64,000 bases of DNA, taken from contig NZ_CP056199.1 in assembly GCF_013782625.1 (NCBI RefSeq), positions 4,358,588 through 4,422,587 on the forward strand, in the 5' to 3' direction. A program made the translations under genes and the position numbers. This document shows positions 58,515 through 64,000 of the stretch, one piece after another. The DNA comes from Enterobacter sp. RHBSTW-00994. GTDB lineage: Bacteria > Pseudomonadota > Gammaproteobacteria > Enterobacterales > Enterobacteriaceae. Positions within the stretch are counted from its first letter, which is position 1; each line of letters starts with the position of its first letter. The notes beneath the pieces are model-generated. The model was given only the letters and a program-made list of their open reading frames with translations, did no database searches and was not told the DNA's origin.

Positions 58515-59699
58515 ATGACTAACAGCAATCGTATCAAGCTCACATGGATCAGCTTCTTCTCCTACGCCCTGACCGGCGCGTTGGTGATCGTCACCGGGAT
58601 GGTGATGGGCAATATCGCAGACTATTTCCAGTTACCCGTATCCAGTATGAGTAACACCTTTACCTTCCTCAACGCCGGGATCCTGATCTCCATCTTCCTG
58701 AATGCCTGGCTGATGGAAATCGTGCCACTGAAAACGCAACTGCGCTTCGGCTTTGTCCTCATGGTCGCCGCCGTGGCTGGTTTGATGCTGAGCCACAGCA
58801 TTGCCCTGTTCTCCGCTGCGATGTTCGTGCTGGGGCTGGTAAGTGGTATCACCATGTCTATCGGTACGTTCCTGATCACGCACATGTATGAAGGCCGCCA
58901 GCGCGGTGCGCGTCTGCTGTTCACCGACTCTTTCTTCAGCATGGCAGGCATGATTTTCCCGATGGTTGCCGCAATTTTGCTGGCACGCAGCATTGAGTGG
59001 TACTGGGTCTACGCCTGCATTGGCCTGGTCTACGTCGCGATCTTTATCCTGACCTTCGGCTGTGAATTCCCGGTTCTGGGCAAGAAAGCAGAGCAGACTC
59101 GCGAGCCCGTCGCGAAAGAAAAATGGGGGATCGGCGTGCTGTTCCTCTCCATTGCGGCACTGTGCTACATCCTGGGCCAGCTTGGCTTTATCTCCTGGGT
59201 CCCGGAATATGCAAAAGGTTTAGGCATGAGCCTGAATGACGCCGGCAAACTGGTGAGTGATTTCTGGATGTCTTACATGTTCGGTATGTGGGCGTTTAGC
59301 TTTATCCTGCGTTTCTTCGATCTTCAACGCATTCTGACCGTACTGGCTGCGCTGGCTACCGTACTGATGTATCTGTTCATCAACAGCGCACCTGAGCATA
59401 TGCCGTGGTTCATTCTGACGCTCGGTTTCTTCTCCAGCGCCATTTATACCTCAATCATTACGCTCGGTTCTCTGCAAACCAAAGTGGCTTCACCTAAACT
59501 GGTAAACTTCGTGCTGACCTGCGGCACGATCGGTACGATGCTGACCTTCGTGGTCACCGGCCCGATTGTCGCGCACAGCGGCCCGCTGGCTGCGCTGCAT
59601 ACCGCTAACGCGCTGTACGCCGCCGTCTTCGCGATGTGCTTCGTTCTGGGCTTCGTGACTCGCCACCGCCAGCACAACACTGCGGCAGCAAATCACTAA
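58515..59699 (+). CDS. tsgA: Major facilitator superfamily transporter TsgA
   Basis: A 394-residue inner-membrane protein with twelve predicted membrane segments, of the TsgA/fucose-permease-like MFS group. The substrate is unknown; the gene was named in Salmonella for effects with tellurite, selenium and gold. It lies between ppiA and codA, on the side of nirB as in E. coli, and ends 4 nt from convergent codA. Confidence 0.94.
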   Translation: MTNSNRIKLTWISFFSYALTGALVIVTGMVMGNIADYFQLPVSSMSNTFTFLNAGILISIFLNAWLMEIVPLKTQLRFGFVLMVAAVAGLMLSHSIALFSAAMFVLGLVSGITMSIGTFLITHMYEGRQRGARLLFTDSFFSMAGMIFPMVAAILLARSIEWYWVYACIGLVYVAIFILTFGCEFPVLGKKAEQTREPVAKEKWGIGVLFLSIAALCYILGQLGFISWVPEYAKGLGMSLNDAGKLVSDFWMSYMFGMWAFSFILRFFDLQRILTVLAALATVLMYLFINSAPEHMPWFILTLGFFSSAIYTSIITLGSLQTKVASPKLVNFVLTCGTIGTMLTFVVTGPIVAHSGPLAALHTANALYAAVFAMCFVLGFVTRHRQHNTAAANH

Positions 59700-59703
59700 C
59701 CGG

Positions 59704-61020
59704 TTACGCCCCTTTGCGATCAGCAGAGGGGCTGTTTCGGGCAAAGCTCACCTCTTCTCCCCCGCTATCCGTTTGTACCCAGGTTTGCGCCAGCTGCGTT
59801 GTGGCAATCACACGCCCCTGACGAATCGACCAGCGTACCGGAACCTGGCAGCGTACCGCCTCAAACCCGCTCTCCGCTGGCAGAATAATCAGGTTAGCCG
59901 GATTCCCCGTTTCAATACCGTAATCAGCTAAGCCGAAGGTCCGGGCGCTGTTATGGGTGATCAGATCCAGCCCGCTGTCGATTTGCGGATACCCCATCAT
60001 CTGGCATACATGCAGCCCCATGTGCAGTACTTGCAGCATGTTGCCTGTTCCTAACGGATACCAGGGATCAAAGACATCATCATGACCAAAGCAGACGTTA
60101 ATTCCTGCGGCCTGTAGCTCTTTCACTCTCGTGATCCCACGCCGTTTCGGATAATCATCAAAACGCCCCTGCAGGTGAATATTCACCAGCGGGTTAGCGA
60201 CAAAGTTAATGTCCGACATCTTCAGCAGACGGAAAAGTCGCGACGTGTACGCACCATTATATGAGTGCATCGCCGTGGTATGGCTCGCCGTCACGCGTGA
60301 TCCCATACCCGCCTCATACGCCAGCGTAGCCACCGTCTCCACAAACCTGGATTGTTCATCGTCGATCTCGTCGCAGTGGATATCCAGCGGACGGTCATAT
60401 TGCTTCGCCAGCTCGAAGGCGATATGCAGTGACTGCACGCCATACTCGCGCGTGAATTCAAAATGGGGGATCGCCCCTACCACATCCGCGCCAAGCTGTA
60501 ACGCCTCTTCCAGCAGAGCGGCCCCGTTGGGATAAGACAGAATACCTTCCTGCGGAAAGGCGACGATTTGCAGCGTAACCCAGGGCGCCACCTCCTTTTT
60601 CACCTCAAGCATGGCCTTAAGTGCGGTGAGCGTCGGGTCTGATACATCCACATGGGTACGGACAAACTGGATACCGTTGGCCATTTGCCACTTGAGCGTC
60701 TTCCACGCTCGGGCTTTCACATCCTCATGGCTGAGCAACGCTTTCCGTTCAGCCCAACGCTCAATACCTTCGAACAGCGTACCGGACTGGTTCCAGGCCG
60801 GTTCACCCGCCGTCTGGGTCGTATCAAGGTGAATATGCGGCTCAATAAAGGGAGGGATCGCCAGACCACCACGGCCATTTAAGACCTCGTAACTTTCGGC
60901 ATTTGCCTCACCCATCGGAGTAATTTCACCGAAGCGACCATTCTCGATGGCGATTTGCCATAGCCCTTCACGACCCGTTAAACGAACATTCTGAACCAAC
61001 CAAAGCGGCGTTGTAGACAT
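59704..61020 (-). CDS. codA: Cytosine deaminase CodA
   Basis: Fe2+/Zn2+ amidohydrolase that converts cytosine to uracil and ammonia. The ATG at 61020 ([14 protein letters not shown]) gives 438 residues, slightly longer than the 427 of E. coli. Metal ligands are seen in [28 protein letters not shown] and [17 protein letters not shown] precedes the start. Unlike E. coli codBA, no permease gene codB adjoins it and the locus is beside nirB. A PurR-like site lies upstream. Confidence 0.95.
   Translation of the reverse strand: MSTTPLWLVQNVRLTGREGLWQIAIENGRFGEITPMGEANAESYEVLNGRGGLAIPPFIEPHIHLDTTQTAGEPAWNQSGTLFEGIERWAERKALLSHEDVKARAWKTLKWQMANGIQFVRTHVDVSDPTLTALKAMLEVKKEVAPWVTLQIVAFPQEGILSYPNGAALLEEALQLGADVVGAIPHFEFTREYGVQSLHIAFELAKQYDRPLDIHCDEIDDEQSRFVETVATLAYEAGMGSRVTASHTTAMHSYNGAYTSRLFRLLKMSDINFVANPLVNIHLQGRFDDYPKRRGITRVKELQAAGINVCFGHDDVFDPWYPLGTGNMLQVLHMGLHVCQMMGYPQIDSGLDLITHNSARTFGLADYGIETGNPANLIILPAESGFEAVRCQVPVRWSIRQGRVIATTQLAQTWVQTDSGGEEVSFARNSPSADRKGA
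59708..59732 (+). terminator. Weak terminator-like hairpin for tsgA inside codA 3' end
   Basis: GCCCCT and AGGGGC form a 6-bp stem 9 nt after the tsgA stop, followed by TGTTTC. It overlaps the last codons of codA. Confidence 0.45.
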
Positions 61021-61110
61021 ACACTCCCCCGAAAAACGTGACTGAAATTTAGGAGTACGCATTATTTAAAATTAGCCCCCTGATTTGTACACAAAATCGA
61101 CGACAACGAA

Positions 61111-61126
61111 AAGCGAACGATTTCCA
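61111..61126. promoter_or_regulatory. PurR-like operator upstream of codA
   Basis: AAGCGAACGATTTCCA matches the palindromic PurR consensus ACGCAAACGTTTGCGT at about 10 of 16 positions, including the central CG and flanking AA/TT. It lies 90-105 bp before codA. E. coli codBA is PurR-repressed, so the site is plausible but weak. Confidence 0.4.
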
Positions 61127-61158
61127 CAGCTTATAAAAAACCTGACAAATCAGTTATA

Positions 61159-61174
61159 TACCACCTAAGTGGTA
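61159..61174. promoter_or_regulatory. NarL/NarP 7-2-7 site upstream of nirB
   Basis: TACCACCTAAGTGGTA fits the inverted heptamer TACYNMT-N2-AKNRGTA with one deviation in the left heptamer. Its centre is 28 bp before the FNR site centre, the same offset as between the -69.5 NarL/P and -41.5 FNR sites of E. coli nirB. Confidence 0.82.
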
Positions 61175-61187
61175 GGTTAAGGCGTAT

Positions 61188-61229
61188 TTGATTTGCATCA
61201 ATAAGCCCCGTAGCTGAATCGTTAAGGTA
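61188..61229 (+). promoter_or_regulatory. FNR site and -10 of the nirB promoter
   Basis: TTGATTTGCATCAA (61188-61201) is a perfect FNR palindrome (TTGAT-N4-ATCAA). With TAAGGT (61223-61228) as -10, transcription would start near 61236, putting FNR at -41.5, the class II position. Anaerobic, nitrate/nitrite-induced expression is expected. Confidence 0.88.
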
Positions 61230-61259
61230 GGCAGTAATAAAAAAGAAATCGAGGCAAAA

Positions 61260-63803
61260 ATGAGCAAAGTCAGACTCGCTATCATCGGTAACGGCATGGT
61301 CGGCCATCGCTTTATTGAGGATCTTCTCGATAAAGCGGATGCTGCCCAGTTCGATATTACCGTGTTCTGTGAAGAACCCCGCAAGGCGTACGACCGTGTG
61401 CACCTCTCTTCTTACTTTTCCCACCACACTGCCGAAGAGCTTTCTCTGGTACGTGACGGTTTTTACGAGAAGCATGGTGTAAAGGTGCTGGTTGGCGAAC
61501 GAGCTATCACCATCAACCGTCAGGAAAAAGTGATCCATTCCAGCGCCGGGCGAACGGTCTTTTACGACAAACTGATCATGGCGACTGGCTCATACCCGTG
61601 GATCCCGCCAATCAAAGGCTCGGAAACTCAGGATTGCTTCGTTTATCGTACCATTGAAGACCTGAAAGCCATTGAATCTTGCGCACGTCGCAGCAAACGT
61701 GGTGCAGTTGTGGGTGGCGGTTTGTTAGGTCTTGAAGCGGCTGGTGCGCTGAAAAACCTTGGCGTTGAAACGCACGTGATCGAATTTGCCCCAATGCTAA
61801 TGGCAGAGCAGCTTGACCACATGGGTGGAGATCAGTTGCGCCGTAAGATCGAAAGCATGGGCGTAAAAGTTCACACCAGCAAAAATACCAAAGAGATCGT
61901 GCAGGAAGGCACTGAAGCACGCAAAACGATGCGTTTTGCCGACGGTAGCGATCTGGAAGTCGATTTTATCGTCTTCTCTACCGGTATTCGCCCACGCGAT
62001 AAGCTGGCAAACCAGTGTGGTCTGGCCGTTGCTCAGCGTGGCGGCATCATGATTAACGACGCTTGCCAGACCTCCGATCCGGACATCTATGCGATTGGCG
62101 AATGCGCCAGCTGGAACAACCGCGTGTACGGTCTGGTCGCACCAGGATACAAAATGGCGCAGGTCGCCGTGGACCATATCCTCGGCAACGAAAATACTTT
62201 TGAAGGCGCAGACATGAGCGCCAAGCTGAAACTGCTGGGCGTGGATGTGGGCGGTATCGGCGATGCGCATGGTCGCACCCCGAATTCGCGTAGCTACGTC
62301 TATCTCGATGAGAGCAAAGAAGTCTACAAACGCCTGATCGTCAGCCAGGATAATAAAACCCTGCTGGGTGCTGTTCTGGTGGGCGACACCAGCGATTACG
62401 GCAACCTGCTGCAGTTGGTCCTGAATGCCATTGAGCTGCCGGAAAACCCGGATGCTCTGATCCTCCCGGCGCACGCCTCCAGCGGCAAACCGTCTATCGG
62501 TGTGGATAAACTGCCGGACAGCGCGCAAATTTGCTCCTGCTTTGATGTCACTAAAGGCATGTTGATCTCTGCGATCAACAAAGGCTGCCATACCGTGGCA
62601 GCGCTGAAAGCCGAAACGAAAGCCGGTACGGGTTGCGGTGGGTGTATCCCACTGGTCACGCAGGTGCTGAATGCCGAACTGGCGAAACAGGGCATCGAAG
62701 TTAATCACAACCTGTGTGAGCACTTCTCTTACTCTCGTCAGGAGCTTTATCACCTGATCCGCGTTGAAGGTATCAAAACGTTCGACGAACTGCTGGAGAA
62801 ACATGGGCAGGGTTACGGCTGTGAAGTCTGTAAACCGACCATTGGTTCCCTGCTGGCCTCCTGCTGGAATGAGTACATCCTTAAACCAGAACACACGCCG
62901 TTGCAGGAAACGAACGACAACTTCCTGGCCAACATTCAGAAAGACGGGACGTACTCGGTTATCCCGCGCTCTGCCGGGGGCGAGATCACCCCGGAAGGTC
63001 TGGTCGCGGTTGGCCGCATCGCACGTGAATTTAACCTGTACACCAAAATCACCGGTTCCCAGCGCATCGGGCTGTTTGGAGCGCAGAAAGATGACTTGCC
63101 AGAAATCTGGCGTCAGTTGATTGAAGCGGGCTTCGAGACGGGTCATGCCTATGCCAAAGCGCTGCGCATGGCAAAAACCTGTGTTGGTAGCACCTGGTGT
63201 CGTTATGGCGTTGGCGATAGCGTGGGTTTCGGCGTGGAGCTGGAAAACCGCTATAAAGGTATCCGCACACCGCACAAAATGAAGTTTGGTGTTTCCGGTT
63301 GTACCCGCGAATGTGCGGAAGCGCAGGGTAAAGACGTGGGTATCATTGCCACGGAAAAAGGCTGGAACCTTTACGTTTGTGGTAACGGCGGGATGAAACC
63401 ACGCCACGCAGACCTGCTTGCCGCAGATCTCGATCGTGAAACCCTGCTGAAATACCTCGATCGCTTCATGATGTTCTACATTCGTACCGCCGATAAGCTG
63501 ACCCGTACCGCCTCATGGCTGGATAACCTGGACGGCGGCATCGACTACCTGAAGTCAGTCATCATCGACGACAAACTGGGCCTGAACGACCACCTGGAAG
63601 AAGAGATTACGCGCCTGCGCGAGGCAGTAATTTGTGAATGGACCGAAACGGTAAATACACCGTCGGCACAGGTTCGCTTCAAACACTTTATCAATAGCGC
63701 CCAGCGCGACCCGAATGTCCAGGTTGTTCCTGAGCGCGAACAACACCGTCCGGCAACGCCATACGAGCGTATTCCAGTGACGCTGGTGGAGGAAAACGTA
63801 TGA
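61260..63803 (+). CDS. nirB: NADH-dependent nitrite reductase large subunit NirB
   Basis: Cytoplasmic siroheme enzyme that reduces nitrite to ammonia with NADH. The 847 residues contain an N-terminal FAD/NAD oxidoreductase domain (IGNGMVGHRFIEDL at 10; GGGLLGLEAAGAL near 150), a BFD-like [2Fe-2S] region (ICSCFDVTKG...GTGCGGC near 423-465) and the sulfite/nitrite reductase domain with TCVGSTWC and SGCTREC cluster/siroheme cysteines (near 640-686). GAGG precedes the ATG. It overlaps nirD by 4 nt. Confidence 0.98.
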   Translation: MSKVRLAIIGNGMVGHRFIEDLLDKADAAQFDITVFCEEPRKAYDRVHLSSYFSHHTAEELSLVRDGFYEKHGVKVLVGERAITINRQEKVIHSSAGRTVFYDKLIMATGSYPWIPPIKGSETQDCFVYRTIEDLKAIESCARRSKRGAVVGGGLLGLEAAGALKNLGVETHVIEFAPMLMAEQLDHMGGDQLRRKIESMGVKVHTSKNTKEIVQEGTEARKTMRFADGSDLEVDFIVFSTGIRPRDKLANQCGLAVAQRGGIMINDACQTSDPDIYAIGECASWNNRVYGLVAPGYKMAQVAVDHILGNENTFEGADMSAKLKLLGVDVGGIGDAHGRTPNSRSYVYLDESKEVYKRLIVSQDNKTLLGAVLVGDTSDYGNLLQLVLNAIELPENPDALILPAHASSGKPSIGVDKLPDSAQICSCFDVTKGMLISAINKGCHTVAALKAETKAGTGCGGCIPLVTQVLNAELAKQGIEVNHNLCEHFSYSRQELYHLIRVEGIKTFDELLEKHGQGYGCEVCKPTIGSLLASCWNEYILKPEHTPLQETNDNFLANIQKDGTYSVIPRSAGGEITPEGLVAVGRIAREFNLYTKITGSQRIGLFGAQKDDLPEIWRQLIEAGFETGHAYAKALRMAKTCVGSTWCRYGVGDSVGFGVELENRYKGIRTPHKMKFGVSGCTRECAEAQGKDVGIIATEKGWNLYVCGNGGMKPRHADLLAADLDRETLLKYLDRFMMFYIRTADKLTRTASWLDNLDGGIDYLKSVIIDDKLGLNDHLEEEITRLREAVICEWTETVNTPSAQVRFKHFINSAQRDPNVQVVPEREQHRPATPYERIPVTLVEENV

Positions 63804-64000
63804 GCCAGTGGGTAAACATCTGCAATATTAACGATATCGTGCCTGCTACCGGCGTGTGCGCACTGCTGGGAAAAGAGCAGGTCGCTATTTTCCGCCCCCG
63901 CCACGATGAACAGGTTTTTGCCATCAGCAATATCGATCCTTTCTTCGACGCCAGCGTGCTCTCTCGCGGGTTGATCGCAGAGCATCAGGGTGAACTGTGG
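63800..64000 (+). CDS. nirD: Nitrite reductase small subunit NirD, partial
   Basis: Only the first 67 residues are in the window (MSQWVNICNINDIVPATGVC start). They match the Rieske-like fold NirD subunit that works with NirB. The ATG overlaps the nirB TGA (ATGA), and GGAGGAAAA precedes it. Confidence 0.97.
   Translation, partial: MSQWVNICNINDIVPATGVCALLGKEQVAIFRPRHDEQVFAISNIDPFFDASVLSRGLIAEHQGELW

Noticed and set aside
61797-63407. 536-codon open frame antisense to nirB
   Set aside because: Long antisense frames are common over GC-biased, highly expressed genes. The sequence has no family features and nirB is intact.

Overview
The window is chromosomal DNA from a member of the Enterobacteriaceae. 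The gene order from the 16S gene through nirBD is the E. coli/Salmonella order, and most proteins can be matched residue by residue to E. coli families from memory. A complete malonate decarboxylase (mdc) cluster, a solitary codA beside nirB and a lone prepilin peptidase beside bfr point to an Enterobacter/Lelliottia/Klebsiella-type organism rather than E. coli. The genus cannot be fixed from reading alone.

Layout. 1-1797: 5' part of a 16S rRNA gene on the minus strand (its 3' end lies outside the window) with boxA, P2 and P1; position and P1 sequence match rrnD. 1924-12197: yrdA, then minus-strand yrdB-aroE-tsaC-yrdD-smg-dprA, plus-strand def-fmt-rsmB-trkA and mscL, and minus-strand arfA, zntR, yhdN. 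12304-25964: the alpha, spc and S10 ribosomal protein operons, all minus strand, each with its promoter and control region. 26350-27550: a prepilin peptidase remnant, bfr and bfd. 27729-32238: the str operon (rpsL-rpsG-fusA-tufA). 32260-40821: yheO-tusDCB, fkpA, slyX, slyD, yheV, kefG-kefB, yheS. 40837-48897: mdcR and mdcABCDEFGH, sitting between yheS and yheT. 49155-61020: yheT-yheU-prkB, yhfA, crp, yhfK, argD, pabA, yhfG-fic, ppiA, tsgA, codA. 61260-64000: nirB and the start of nirD.

How it works together. Much of the window is translation machinery: rRNA, about 30 ribosomal proteins, EF-Tu, EF-G, RNA polymerase alpha, SecY, fMet formation and removal (fmt, def), tRNA modification (tsaC, tusBCD), rRNA methylation (rsmB) and ribosome rescue (arfA). 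Readable control sites include the rrn promoters, the alpha/S10/str leaders, a Fur box before bfd, a pair of ARG boxes before argD, a perfect CRP site between ppiA and tsgA, and FNR plus NarL sites before nirB with the spacing known from E. coli.

I found no system that I believe is undescribed. The points most worth a second look are the mdc insertion (with mdcR trailing yheS by 15 nt and a candidate CRP site before mdcA), the Fic/YhfG pair with a degenerate catalytic loop and an intact inhibitory motif, the orphan prepilin peptidase, solitary codA with a PurR-like site, and a phosphoribulokinase homologue with no RuBisCO in view.
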